From Effrenium voratum (Eukaryota; Sar; Dinophyceae; Suessiales; Symbiodiniaceae): DNA of 64,000 nucleotides. The notes under the pieces were generated by a model. That model had not been told where the DNA came from. It saw only the letters and a program-made list of their open reading frames with translations, and did not search any database. Of the stretch, positions 21,450-33,219 are shown in pieces. The stretch spans positions 62,001-126,000 of the forward strand of contig CAUJNA010000471.1 in NCBI GenBank assembly GCA_963377175.1, in the 5' to 3' direction. The position numbers and the translations under genes are program-made. The number at the start of each line of letters is the position of its first letter. Position 1 is the first letter of the stretch.

Positions 21450-24400
21450 TTCGCATCCTCGGCTATCAGCCGCCCTTCTCTTTGCAAGCCGCTGGAGTTC
21501 ATGTCGGGGTGTCCCGACGGGCTCACCATCTCCGAATCCTCCAGCGCGTCGAAATCCACGGACTGGCTGATGTCGCGGCTGGTCACGGCGCGCGAGGCCA
21601 GCGGGTCGTCATTGCCGGTAAACCTGCCAAGAAAAAAGCCAAGCCCATCCAACTGGGCCCCTTATTTTGCCATCGTCACAACCCCCCCCCCCGCCGGGTG
21701 GTACAGTAGGTCCTCAAAGGAAAACAACCCCAGCTCAAAATCCCCAGCCCAACGGGCAAGAAAGAACCAAAACCAAGAAGGCAGATTGACAAACAACTTG
21801 ACGGCCAGCTAACGTTAAAGCCTCGACTGCTCTGAGCGGCAACGCCTCAAGGCGAGTTTAAGTGCTCGAAAGAAGCTCGGACCCCCGTAAGTGGGCCTGT
21901 AGCAAAGACTTGATTAAGACTTCGCCTGATTCTTTCAAGGAAAGAATGAACGAACGAACGAACCAACCTAAATGAAATTGGATTGGCCCAGGCTGCAAGC
22001 ATCCTCCTTCTGTCCCTGGCCCTTCCCACCCTCCCACAAACACGGAAACCCTTTCCGGAAGACTAACTAGTGCCCTCAAGCCACTTTTCCGGGCAATTAC
22101 CAAGACCGCTTTGTGCCCCTTCATTATGGGTGCAACCCCACCTGCTGTCGAACTTCAGCGTGCGCTTGGACCAGTCGTACTTGTTCGTCCCGAAGTCCAG
22201 GAGGAGACTTGGCGCAAGCAACGCAAGCGGATTGCCTAAAGCTGCCAAAAGAGGACTCAAACATCACCCTGCCAAGAGGAAAGTGGCTTTCAATTGGCCT
22301 GAGCGCCGAAAATATGGGGAACCCCTTGGAGTAGGGCCTGCCAGAGTGAATAGTTTTTGGGGATGAGGTGGACCTGCATTTCCCCTTGACATCAGGTAAT
22401 GTGTGAGCTGAAGTCGGCAAATCCAACCCCAGGAAAACGCTAGATTTTGCCGGGCAGGGTGGGTGTTGCATTCCTTTGCTTCTCAGCCTGCTTCGCGTGC
22501 CGGTGTGTGAAGGCAGCTTCCAAAATGTTATTAATTAGAGGTGCACCCACCTAAACAAAAAAAAAACTGCCGAAGTTCTCAACCGCCCACATCCAGGCCT
22601 GGGCTTGGCGTAAACACTGCTCCCTGCCATCTCACCCACTGCATGAGCCGAGGTCCCTCGCTCCGTTCGCCGGGCCACTCCGGGGGCGCTTGCCACAGCT
22701 CCACCAGCTCCACGCGGCCCTCTTCGCGGGCCTTGCGCTCGGCCAGCTTCAGGGCCTTGTCGAACCTGAGTGGAACAACCCACACGGACATGAAGCCGGC
22801 GTTCCGATTCTGGACCACTAGGGCCTGGAGAAAAACAACACCCCTTGTAGTTCTTTAAATTAAGCATTACGGGCTATTGGACACCCAACGACAATAGGTG
22901 CCCTCCCGTGTTCCCAAAAAAAAGACGTGAACTGTTGGTTGGGAGGGTGAACGGCTGTAGCATCGCAGAACCTGCGCTGCAAGCGGCTCAGACAAGCTGA
23001 TATCTCCGCTCCGGTCCGTGTCCAGGGTTTGCATGATCTCATTCAGCTCCTCGCCCGTCAGCTTGTGCACGCCAAGCCTGGCCCAGGATTTGCTTGTTTT
23101 CGGGGGCCATGGGAAACCTCGAGATTGCTGAGAGCTCTGGTCCCCCCGAGCCCCCTGCCTTTGCAGGCCCCTGGCAAACTCTTCAGGCGACACGGCACCG
23201 TTGCCGTTGGTGTCCAGGAACCTCAATGACACACGCACGAGCTGCTGTCTAGACATGCAAAAGTTGCCCCGAGTGGACATGGACTTCCCCGCATCCCTCC
23301 CAAATCGACCATAAACTACTGGGAACTTTGAAACAGCCTAGCGTTTGAACAACTCCAAGGGAAACAGGAGCGGTCATGAGTCAAGCGCGCTCAGACAGTC
23401 CTGCTGCTGTTGACTTGTCCCAGCGAGGAAGGCACGCACTGGCTCGATTGCGGCAGAGCTGCCGGAAAATCTCTGTCGTCCGAACCTTCCTGTGCAAGGT
23501 TGTCAGCATGCAGCGCAGCAGAGACTGCTTGGTCGTTCGCAACGAAGAATTTACCATAAACCATGTGGAGTCGGCCCCCTTTAAATGGTTGGTTGTCTTG
23601 GGCGCCTCCTTTTTTCCCCGCTTTCCTTGACTCCAAGTGCCCCGTGGCTCTCTGGCCAGACACAAGCCTTTGAGGAAGACACCAAGACCACCGGTCTCTG
23701 GGCTTCCCTGACGAAGTTTGAGGATCCCTGGAATGAGAAACCCAGAGGCTCTGTTTTTACCCTCCCTTTGCCTTCTTTGGCTTTCCAGATTCGCCGGTCC
23801 CGTTTTGCTGCGTTGCCATCGCGCTAGCTGCCCCCCCGGGGTCCTTCGGTTCAGGACCCCCTTAATCTTGGCCAAGATCACGTCCCCGGTCGTCATTGGG
23901 TCCAGCGTCACCGTCTGCTTCCGGCGGTTGCTATTCATCCGTCCTCCGAGAAACGAGAAACGAGGAACGAGGAACGAGGAACGAGGAACGAGGAACGACC
24001 ACGAGAGCCGCTGCCGTGAAGAGCTTTGGATCGTGACTTCAGCCTGCAGACTTGGATTCGAAGACGCCTTTCGCTTACTCATCTTCCACTCGTTGCATCT
24101 AAGCATCTCTCGCGCTGTGTCAGGCTGCCATGCCTGTCTTCACCTGCGGAGCAGGCTGCCATGCCCACCCGCTTGTCCAGGGGTCCCAGTGTCTTCATGA
24201 ATCACCCCACTGGTTTGAATGCAAAAGGGGAACCACCCTAATTGTTGGGTACTTTTGGGGGGCCCTGTCTCCCTTTGCTTGTTCTAAGCTCCACATTGTA
24301 TGAGCTAACAAGAGAAAGGGGGGGTTCCATCCGCTCATCGGCCCCACTCTGCTAGGAGGGTTAACTAAACTTCCTTTGAACCCTGGGTCTTCCAAAAATC

Positions 24401-26591
24401 CGACGTTTGTGTCCAAAAAGCCAAAGACTGGGTCGGCGTCCGGGTTCATCCTGGAGAATTAGAACTGCCTGGTGCATTGTTTCAGCCCAGTGCGAAAAGC
24501 GTCATGCCAAGCTGCCGGGCTGCCAGCTCTCGCTGTGCTCCCGGTTCGTTGACGCAGTCAACTCCCCATCCTGGACGTGCGGCGGAAAGCTCCGCCGGTG
24601 CTAAGATGGTATCCACTCCCAGCCCACCCCCAGGCAAGAAACTCAAGAAACTCATGCCTTTGGTATAGTGGCGGTGGTGTATCCCATCAAATCGCTGGAG
24701 CCGGTCCAGCCGCTGACAAGCTTAAAGCTTCCGTTGTAAAACCAGAGTTGCGCCAAACCATTGAGAAACCCCTGGTTGATAGACGTTTTGGGGATCCTAC
24801 CCGCCGCGTCCAATGCCTCCGGCCAACCTTAGAACCTGGGACCATTAAAGTGCATCCTCTAAATTACTCTCCTAACGATGTGCTTAACGGGGAACAAAAG
24901 CTAGGCGCCAGAAATGCATAGCCCTTGGAACCACCAACGGTCGTTGGTGCCACGCACTGCCCCGTGACAGGTCCTGCACGTCTTTCAGAGTCAAGGCGGG
25001 GATGGTGCCAGCAGGCGACCTAAGACACAGAAGTTTAGTCCAGAAAACGGTTTGGATGTGGCTTTTGTGGATCCAACCTGTGGGATATCAGAAGAGTACT
25101 AAAAGATTACTACAAAAGAACCAACAGGGGGAAGAACAGGGGGAGAACAGGTGAAATCCACAAAAAGCGCATCCAATCCGTTTTGTAGATTTAGTGGAAC
25201 CTCTGTGTCTAACTCGAAGCGTGAGACAAAGGAGTATGTTCGAGAGAGATTGGACTTACTACGCCTCATTGGAGGCAAACCTTGGGGGTGACTAAAGCTT
25301 GGGATTCCCTGCTGGCTGGGCTGACAAGCAGCAAGGGCGAACAAAGCAGTCTTGGTGATTCACTGACTTTCGGGCATATCCCCAAAACCTGCAATGCCAA
25401 CGCCCCAACCTCCTCCTTGGGCCATTGACATGCCGAAAGGCTTGGTGCGGGTCAGTCTGGCCGCCAGCTTGTCCAGCAGAATGTACCCCTCTTTGTCCTC
25501 ACAAGTCAGACGTGTCCTGTCCCTGAGCATCGTGTCTTAAGTCGTGCAAATTGGAGGCACACAGGGCGGACCCAAAAGACGAAAACCAGGGCAACTCCCT
25601 CAAACACCGGGGCGATGGGCGCTGGCCTATGGTGACGCACTTAGCAGCTTTGAGGGGCCAAGACGCGCGAGTACCAACCCCGGATTCGTACTTTTCGTGA
25701 ACCCCGGGCCAACCCGAGAACCGGCTGGCACCCAAATAGGTGGGCACTATGGTTGAAAAGCGAAAAGGAAAGAGACGTTGAAGGAAAAGGAAAAGAGACG
25801 TGCTTGTGGAGGCGACGTTGAAGGGCGAGGCGAAAAGGAAACTACCCCATTTTGGGGAGTTCTCTCAAAAGGCAAACGCAAATGGGATAGTTTGGCGGCC
25901 CTGGGGCGCTCTTGAGAAAAGTCACGAACCAGCCTAAAATCCACACACCACCCATTCTCACCAAATGAATGGGACTCTTTCTCACACCTGGCCCATTGCC
26001 TCAAGAGAAGAAAAACAAAAGTGATGCCCGGACCAAACTCTGAAAACTTGGCTGCTGTTGGCCCCCCTGTAAAAAGTTTAACTTTTTGGAGGCTTAGTGG
26101 AAACCCCTTGATTTCCCAAAAAGCTAAAGTCTAAAGATCCAACCCAGTAGCAGTCAAGAAAAGACCCCTCCGGCGCTTCATCCCCGGCTTTTGCCAATCG
26201 ATTCGAGGCCCGTCCTGGTCGACGTTGGCAATCAGCTCCTGAAGGTTTTTTTTTCTGGCCATCACACCAGCCACCGTCTTCAAACGTCAAATGGGAATAC
26301 CTTTTCTTGGTTGACGTTGGAAGAGGAGCCAAAAATTAGATTTTAGCAGGTAAGTGGGGATTTCCCACAAAACCACAATAAGCAAACATGCAAAATGCTT
26401 CCCAACGACAACCATGTTTTACCCCGCAGGACATTCTGGACCACACAAAGTGAGAATACACTTTCCTTCACCTTCCATGTGTTGGCAATCCTCACGAATG
26501 TAAAACCCGCAACCGGAACCTCCCCGAAACTGTTTCTCCGGGAACGGAATCTTCCCGCAATCTGCCCTGGACAGAGAGACAGACGAGACAG

Positions 26592-26637
<46 letters not shown>

Positions 26638-28026
26638 GGACGGACGGACGGACGGACGGACGGACGGATGGACAGACAAACAGACAGACAGACCGACAAA
26701 CAGACAGACCGACAAACAGACAGGCAGGCAGGCAGACAGACAGACAGACAAACAAACAAACAAACAATCACACATGAACAAACAAGCCAAGCAAAAGAGC
26801 CAGCAAACCCGGGAGGAAAAAAACACGAAGTAGCCAGATAGCTCGAAGGACAAGCCCCGCCATTCAGGGACCACAGGTCCCCTCGCCCGCCTGCCACTTG
26901 GCCTCCGGCAGCTGGAAGCCCAGCTTCCCCAGATGGGCGCGGAAGGCTTCGGGGCTGAGGCACCCAGAGGAGCCGCCCTGAGGGCGGTTAGGAGCGCGGG
27001 TTTTGGGGGGGATTGGGGCGCATAGGTGGCCTTTTGGAAAGATAGATGGCCCTATGTTTGGGGAATTAGGGGCGAAAGTTTCTGCTTGGGGCAGTTTCAG
27101 GCTTGGCTGGTTTGGAAATGAGCTCCTTTGGGATCGGCCATGCTCTAAGCTACCCTCATGCGGGTTGCTCCCCAGCGGCATCACATAAAGGATGAGTAAT
27201 TATGCCTGCTTGGCGTCATGCAACAGGGACACCGACATGAGCTTCGGGCGACCAGCAATGGTTCCAACAAGTGGCCTCGAAGGGGTGCCCACCAAATCGC
27301 CCTTGGAGGCCACCACAAGGCAGTGGTGGGAGAAGCGAACGGGCCCCCAAAGCACCAGCCGCTGCAGCCAAGCATCCTCCAGCCGCAAAGTTGTCAGGAC
27401 TTCATCGACGCCTAGTGCGGCTAAGGCACAAGAAGGCACTTGCATCTCCAAAGTCTGACCATTTTGGGTCCTTCTGTTTGCTAAGGTGGCAAGAGGGAAT
27501 CCCCAATTCCCAACGTGTCGGACACCCGCTTTCACTAAAAACGAACTTGGACCTGTTTGTACATTGCAGCCCTTTTTGGGATCGAGCCCCCTTTTCCAGA
27601 ACTCCCGAAACTATCCTTCACATGGTGGTGACATTGCCATCCCTCCTTCGACCTGCCGCCAGGAAAGGGTATGGTTATCGGCCCCAGCCCAAGTGGTAGG
27701 GTGGTTTGGAGGTCTGACTTGGGACGCCTGAAACCATCCTGACACGGATAGGGCGGCAAAACAAAGTCATTTAGCATTAAAGCACTTATTTCAAACGTCC
27801 AAAAAAAGAACTTTTGAAGCGTCAAAAAAAGCGTATTATTGGGCGCCATGTTGCTGCAAAACACAAAAACAGACTGGAAGCAACTGCGGCATCAAAACAA
27901 CAAGTTTGTTAGGCTTCAAAAAACAAGCTTGTCGTGCATGACTGGGGTTGCTTTGTTTAGACTTTGTTGGGGGTGGGTTTACTGTGGGTTCCTTCCTTCC
28001 TTGCTTCCTTCAATCCTTCCTGCTTG

Positions 28027-28061
<35 letters not shown>

Positions 28062-30000
28062 TCCTTCCTTCCTTCCTTCCTTCCTTCCTTCCTTCCTTCC
28101 TTCCTTCCTTCCTTCCTTCCTTCCTTCCTTCCTTCCTTCCGTCCTTCTTTTCCTTTCCGTCCTGGCTTCCTTCCTTCCCTCCTTCATTCCTTCCTTCCTT
28201 CCTTGCCTTGCTTCCTTCTTTCCTTCCTTCCTTCCTTGGGTTGGCCTCCAAGTGCAGGCAAAAAAGAAGCGCATTGGTTTTGGTTGCACGTCAAAGCCAA
28301 CCAAAATGAGCGCCCGAAGTCGTTTGTTTGAGCTCGGGTGAGCTTCTGTTGATTTGGACAGCAGTGGGAGGGCTTTGCAGTTCCTCTTGGTGTATGGTTT
28401 GGATTTGGACTTGAACGCCCGAGTCTTGGTTTCTGAGGGGGTTATCATTAAAACAAGCAAGCATCACAAGCTTGTTAGACATCAAGAAAAGGCGCATTGC
28501 CATTCCCAAGGCAAATGTGAAAAAGGAAGGAAAGAAGGAAGGAAGGAAGCAAGGGAAGGAAGCAAGGAGGGATTACACAGCCAGAAATGAAGTCGTAGGC
28601 GCTGATCCGCGCCCGGTCCAGCTTGCCCAGCAGGCTCTGCAGCACATCGGGGGACTGCGCCTAAACTGGGCGACTGGGCCAGTGCCAGAGGCAAAACTAG
28701 ATCGTTCTTGGGGGCAGCAACAAACAACGCCATCTTTTCTGAAGAGATCTCCTCTCGGGAAGCCCTCTTCTGAGGGCCGTGCTTGGGCAAAAGACTTCGT
28801 TTTGTACATTGCGGATTTGTACATTGCGGACGGTCGCTATCGACAGGCCGCGAGGTGCAACAAAACGCGCAAAGGAGACCAGGGCGAGCTGGGGGTATCC
28901 AACTTCGGCAGCGAACGAAGCACGAGGCGCAGGCATGTCGCTTGTGAGATACTCGGGATTGCTGCACGCGTGCTTAATCCATAGGGGGTTCCCATTTTAG
29001 AGACTATCGCATGGCGTGGCCAGACCAGAGTGCCATTTCATGGAACGCCGGAGCAAGAATCAAAGCTGCTTGTTTTCGAGAAAGGGGGATGCTGTTCTCA
29101 ACAATCCATGGAATGGCCTCAGGGGAAACAAAACCTTACGATTTGCAGGCTCCTTTACAGACGGCAAAAACAACTGCCGCCGCAGCAAAAGGCTCGAGCC
29201 TTCTGGGCCTCAAGGCTAAAATGCTGAACAAGCCCGCCAAGTAAAGTTCGCAGCTTGCCGACTCCACTGGTAAGCAAAATGGGGACCATGTGTTGAGTTC
29301 GAGCCACGCTACCTGCTCCAGAAGAAATGTATAAGGCGTTGCCGCTTTCATCTGACACCAGAAACAAAATAGACAACTGGGTTCGGGCTTCCAACGCATC
29401 CTTCAGGCCTCAAATGTCACAGCTGACATCGATGCACCAGTTGGACCTCCGCAAACGGTTTATTTTTCCTGGTCTGTTCCTGTCAGGGGCTGGTGTTATC
29501 TGGCCGTTTTCTTTCCAACTGGAGGCGCTAGTTTTGCGACTCCCTCTCCTGCTTCGGACCGGCGAGCCTTTGGAGTCTCTCGGCCCATGGCTGCATCGCA
29601 TGAGCCCAGCTGCGCGGCCAGCGGCTTTTGGATGGTTTGCAAACGGAAACCTGACGCAGATCTGACGGTTGTGCAGGTATTTTCATGGTAGTAATGTGTG
29701 TTCCCATTGGGGAACTTGAAACATATAAGTCTATATCAATCTATGTCTCTATGTATATATATATATATCATTTAGTTTGCTATGCTCCCCACCAGACCAG
29801 CCGCAAGCAACACTCCCCAACCTCGACCCCGCACCTCCCCCCCACCAACTGCCAGGCGCCCCGGGCGAAGCCCTCCGGCATCGTCGCCGGCAGCGCGGGG
29901 GCGAAGGGGAAGCCGAAGGCTTGCGCCGGGAAGGCGAGCTGCGGGAAGAACCCCGGCAGGAAGCCCTGCTGGAACTCGAAGCCCGTCGCGCCTCCAGCCG
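21450..30000 (-). CDS. EF-hand calcium-binding protein gene, multi-exon
   Basis: Exons inferred on the minus strand: 30000-29853 (low-complexity Phe/Ala/Pro segment, GFEFQQGFLPGFFPQLAF), 28660-28582 (DVLQSLLGKLDRARISAYDF), 26954-26891 (SPEAFRAHLGKLGFQLPEAK), 25497-25389 (EGYILLDKLAARLTRTKPF), 23248-23159, 23077-22980, 22824-22636, 22207-22142 and 21623 to about 21450. Two exons carry canonical EF-hand loops, DTNGNGAVSPEE (23248-23159) and DTDRSGDISLSE (23077-22980), with acidic residues at positions 1, 9 or 12 as expected for Ca2+ binding. The exons at 28.6 and 26.9 kb look like degenerate EF-hand helices. Several donors are GC (after 28582, 26891, 23159) and others GT (22636, 22142). Whether the exons upstream of 25 kb and downstream of 22.9 kb belong to the same gene is not proven; start and stop codons were not found. 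Function beyond calcium sensing is unknown. Confidence 0.6.
22636..22824 (-). CDS. Exon downstream of the EF-hand pair
   Basis: Bounded by a TTCTCCAG acceptor and a GTGAGA donor. Encodes GFMSVWVVPLRFDKALKLAE followed by a charged helix and ELWQAPPEWPG. Well-formed exon; the fold is not recognised. Confidence 0.6.
22980..23077 (-). CDS. EF-hand exon 2 of the calcium-binding gene
   Basis: Follows a CCAG acceptor and encodes VHKLTGEELNEIMQTLDTDR then SGDISLSE, an entering helix and a loop with Asp at positions 1, 3 and 8. With the previous exon it forms the usual EF-hand pair. Confidence 0.7.
23159..23248 (-). CDS. EF-hand exon 1 of the calcium-binding gene
   Basis: Encodes QQLVRVSLRFLDTNGNGAVS and PEEFARGLQR: entering helix, twelve-residue loop D-T-N-G-N-G-A-V-S-P-E-E and exit helix. 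It ends at AAAG|GCAGGG, a GC donor. Confidence 0.75.
23944..24000. repeat. Heptamer tandem repeat GAACGAG
   Basis: Six or so tandem copies of GAACGAG/GAAACGAG within an intron of the minus-strand gene. Confidence 0.85.
26043..26163. mobile_element. Foldback element, copy A
   Basis: About 120 bp, close to 88% identical by eye to 56951-57071 and in the same orientation. The core can fold: TTTAACTTTTTGG near 26077 pairs with CCCAAAAAGCTAAA near 26114, and the outer ends (GGCTGCTGTTG and CCCAGTAGCAGTC) also pair partly. It lies between two exons of the EF-hand gene and has no coding capacity. Confidence 0.7.
26575..26765. repeat. Tetranucleotide repeat (GACA/GACG/AACA)
   Basis: Runs of GACA, then GACG, then GACA and AACA units. 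Reading frames over this region encode only Cys-Leu-Ser-Val or Asp-Arg-Gln-Thr repeats and are not genes. Confidence 0.9.
27011..27065. mobile_element. Fragment of small TIR element, family B
   Basis: Contains GCATAGGTGGCCTTTTGGAA and GATAGATGGCCCTATG, matching the left part of the copy at 53819-53935 (ATAGGTGTCCTTTTGGACAA, ATAGATGCCCCTATGG). The right end is not recognisable. Confidence 0.4.
27996..28241. repeat. CTTC/CCTG tetranucleotide repeat
   Basis: A long CTTC run with a CCTG block at its left end, inside the probable intron between the 28.6-kb and 26.9-kb exons. The purine-rich strand is the transcribed RNA sense. A shorter GAAG run of opposite polarity follows at 28518-28570. Confidence 0.9.
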
Positions 30001-30164
30001 CTTTGGTTGCTTTCTTTGCTAGTTGTGCCTTTTTGTTTGTTTGGTCGGTTGCTTTGGTTTGGCTTGGCTTAGCTTAGGTTGGTTCGCGTTTGAAGTGGTG
30101 TGGCTGGGTTTTCTTGCTTTTGGTTGGCTTGGCTTGGTTTGGTTGGGTTGCTTCCTTGCTTCTG

Positions 30165-31655
30165 CCTGTCTGTCTCTGTCTCTCTGTCTGTCTCTGTCTG
30201 TCTCTGTCTCTGTCTGTCTCTGTCTGTCTGTCTCTGTCTGTCTCTGAGACAGACAGACAGACAGACGGACAGAGACAGGGACAGGGACAGGGACAGGGAC
30301 AGAGACAGAGACAGAGACAGAGACAGAGACAGAGACAGAGACAGAGACAGAGACAGAGACAGAGACAGAGACAGAGACAGAGACAGAGACAGAGACAGAG
30401 ACAGAGACAGAGACAGAGACAGAGACAGAGACAGAGACAGAGACAGCAGAGACAGAGACAGAGACAGAGACAGAGACAGAGACAGAGACAGAGACAGAGA
30501 CAGAGACAGAGACAGAGACAGAGACAGAGACAGAGACAGAGACAGAGACAGAGACAGAGACAGAGACAGAGACAGAGACAGAGACAGAGACAGAGACAGA
30601 GACAGAGACAGAGAGAGACCGACAGAGACAGAGACAGACAGATACAGGCAAAGACAGGCAAAGACAGGCAGAGCCAGACAGAGACAGACAGATACAGGCA
30701 GATACAGGCAAAGACAGGCAGAGCCAGACAGAGACAGACAGAGACAGAGAGACAGAGAGACAGAGACAGACAGACACAGAGAGACTCTCTCTGGCTGTGT
30801 CTCCGTCTCTGTCTCCGTCTCCGTCTGTGTCTCTGTCTCTGTCTCTGTCTGCCTGCCTGTCTCTGTCTGTCTCTGTCTGTGTGTTTGTTTGCTTGCTTGC
30901 TTGCTTGTTTGTTTGTGTGTGTGGTTGTGTTTGTGTGTTAGTGTGTTCGTGTCTTTGTGCGCTTGTGCGTTGTGTTTGTGCGTGTGTGCCTTTGTGTGTT
31001 TGTGTGTTTGTGTCTTTGGTGTGTTTGTGCGTTGTGTGTTTCTGCGTTCGTGCATTTGTTTGTTTCTGTGTTTGTGTGTTTGCGTGTTTCTGTGTTTGTG
31101 TGTTTACGTGTTTCCGTGTTTGCATGTGTGTGTGTGTGTTTGTGTGCTTGTGTGTTTGTGTGTTTGTGTGCTTGTGTGCTTGTGTGTTTGTGCAGTTGTG
31201 TTGTTGTGGGTGTTTGTGTGTGTGTGTGTGTGTTTGTTTGTGTGTCTGTGTTTGTTTGTGTGTGTGTGTGTGTTTGTTCGCTTGCTTGCCTGTTTTTTGT
31301 TTTGTTTTTTTTGTTTGGTTGTTTGTTTTTTGTGTGTTTGTTTGCTTGTGTACTTGTTTGTTTGTCTGTCTGTTTGTCTGTTTGTCTGTCTGTCTGGTGG
31401 TCTGTCCGTGTGTGTGTGTGTGTGTGTCTGTGTGTGTGTGTGTTTGTGTGTTTGTTTTGTTCTTTCTTGTTTGTTTGCTTAATTTAGTGTCTGTTTTATT
31501 TGTTGTTCCCAATTGTTTGTGTGTTTGCTTGTTTGTTTGCTAGTTCCTGTGGTTGTGTTTGTCTGTTTGCTTGCTTGTTTGATTGTTTGCTGTTTCGTGC
31601 TTTCTTGCTTGCTTGCTTGCTTGCTTGCTTGCTGGCTGGCTGGCTGGCTGGCTGG

Positions 31656-31698
<43 letters not shown>

Positions 31699-31910
31699 GC
31701 TGGCTGGCTGGCTGGCTTGCGCTTGCTTGTGTTTGTGTGTGTGTGTGAGTGTTTGTGTTTGCTTGTTTGTGTGTGTGTGTGTGTCTGTGTGTGTTCACGG
31801 GCGTGCCTGTGCGTCTGCCAATCTAGGCATCTATGTGCACGTATATGCACATGTGTGTGTGTGTGTGTCTGTGCCTGCGGGTCCGCATGCACATTCGGGA
31901 GAAAACAAAT
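30165..31910. repeat. 1.7 kb of simple sequence with strand switches
   Basis: Starts with CTGTCT units (30165-30244), then switches to the complementary GACAGA hexamer array (about 30290-30620, interrupted near 30447). It moves through GGCAAAGACA-type units, switches back to CTCTGT (30790-30880) and then drifts through GTTTGTGT (to about 31600), GCTT, GGCT, GCCT and GT-rich sequence. Frames hundreds of codons long exist on both strands but encode only repeats. Confidence 0.9.
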
Positions 31911-32940
31911 AGAAATTATCGAATAAAGAGAGACAGAAATACAAGAAAGAAAGAAATATAAAAAAAAAAGAAAGAAAGAAAGAAAGAAAGAAAGACAGAA
32001 GGATAAAAAACAATATGTGCATAAAGTACCGCACAAATACGCAGTTGCCGGAGCATTCCGCGGAACATTCCGCGTCGCATTTCGTGCAGCATTCCGCACA
32101 GCAAGCGCGACGAACTGACTGCCTGAAAAGAATGAGCCGGGAAGCAAGAATACAAAGTTCAGGAACTGCCGTGCCTGGCACTGCGAAGCCCAGGCCGCTG
32201 CAGGCCTCGCCTGTCCGCTGCCCCCCGTCGTTTTGGAGGTTGGTCCGAAACGGCATTATAGACATAGATGTATAGACAAATGGATACATGAATGCAGTGA
32301 TATGGATGGGTGTATATATACATACGGATATATTTACAGGTAGATAGATAGATAGAAAGATACATAGACAGGCAGAGAGACAGACAGACAGACAGACAGG
32401 CAGGCAGACAGATAGACAGACAGACGGACAGGTAGGCAGGCAGACAGACAGACAGACGGACAGGCAGGCAGGCAGACAGACAGACAGATACAGTAGATTA
32501 AATTAGATTAGATTAGATTAGATTCGATAGATTAGATAGATATACAAACATACTGTACATATACAGATACAGAGCAAGATTGACATATATGTATGTATAG
32601 AGATAGAGATATAGATGGATAGACATATAGTTGTATAGTCATACAAATGTATAGATGTACAAGTATACATTAAAAGATAGAGATATAGAGAGATTATATA
32701 ATTGGGTAGATAAATAGATACATGGACAAATACATAAATATATAGATATAGATATATTGATATGTCAGATTTGTACCTATATAGATTGGACGCATAGATG
32801 CATAAGACATATACATAAACCAAAAAGTGTACATACAAATGTATAGATATATGGGTACATAGATGTAGATATATGGATATATAGGTATTATAGATACATG
32901 TTATAGATGAACAGGTATACTATACAGGATGCACTGGATA
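31911..32940. repeat. AAAG, GATA/GACA and AT-rich repeat zone
   Basis: AAAG units near 31960-31995, a non-repetitive patch (32030-32260), GATA/GACA/GGCA units 32336-32500, GATTA units near 32495-32525, then degenerate ATAGATAT sequence to about 32940. No gene is visible. Confidence 0.8.
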
Positions 32941-33159
32941 TGCCTACCCCTAGGGTATGCAGTTGAGCCCTTGGTGCCTTAGGGCAACCATGTGAGGGTA
33001 TCAAAGGATTGCGCCAACACGCTTTTAGACGGTGCTTGAAGGGGTAAGAAAAAGGCATGCCAAAAAGAACATCAAAGCAAACAAACCTAAAGGCAAAATC
33101 AAAAGCAAAACGACTGGACATCTAAAAAAAAAAAAAAAACTCCCCCTTTGAGTGACCAC

Positions 33160-33219
33160 TTTGCCGGCAAAGGCCACAGGCCCCGCCTCCCGCGATGCCG
33201 GCCAAGCCCGCACAGCCGC
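33160..33219 (-). CDS. Candidate internal exon
   Basis: Sixty bases between a GTCAG acceptor and a GT donor (AAA|GTGGTC), encoding AAVRAWPASREAGPVAFAGK in a single open, GC-rich frame. No family recognised; it could be an upstream exon of the EF-hand gene. Confidence 0.4.

Noticed and set aside
26343..26963. Cys-Val-Ser-Leu-rich open frame
   Set aside because: It is the translation of GACA/GACG repeats, not a cysteine-rich protein.
27957..28460. Lys-Glu-Gly-Arg repeat frame
   Set aside because: Complement of the CTTC repeat; no flanking coding sequence.
30019..31512. Open frames of several hundred codons on both strands
   Set aside because: They encode only Ser-Val, Asp-Arg, Leu-Cys or Thr-His repeats imposed by the microsatellites; no start context or motif.
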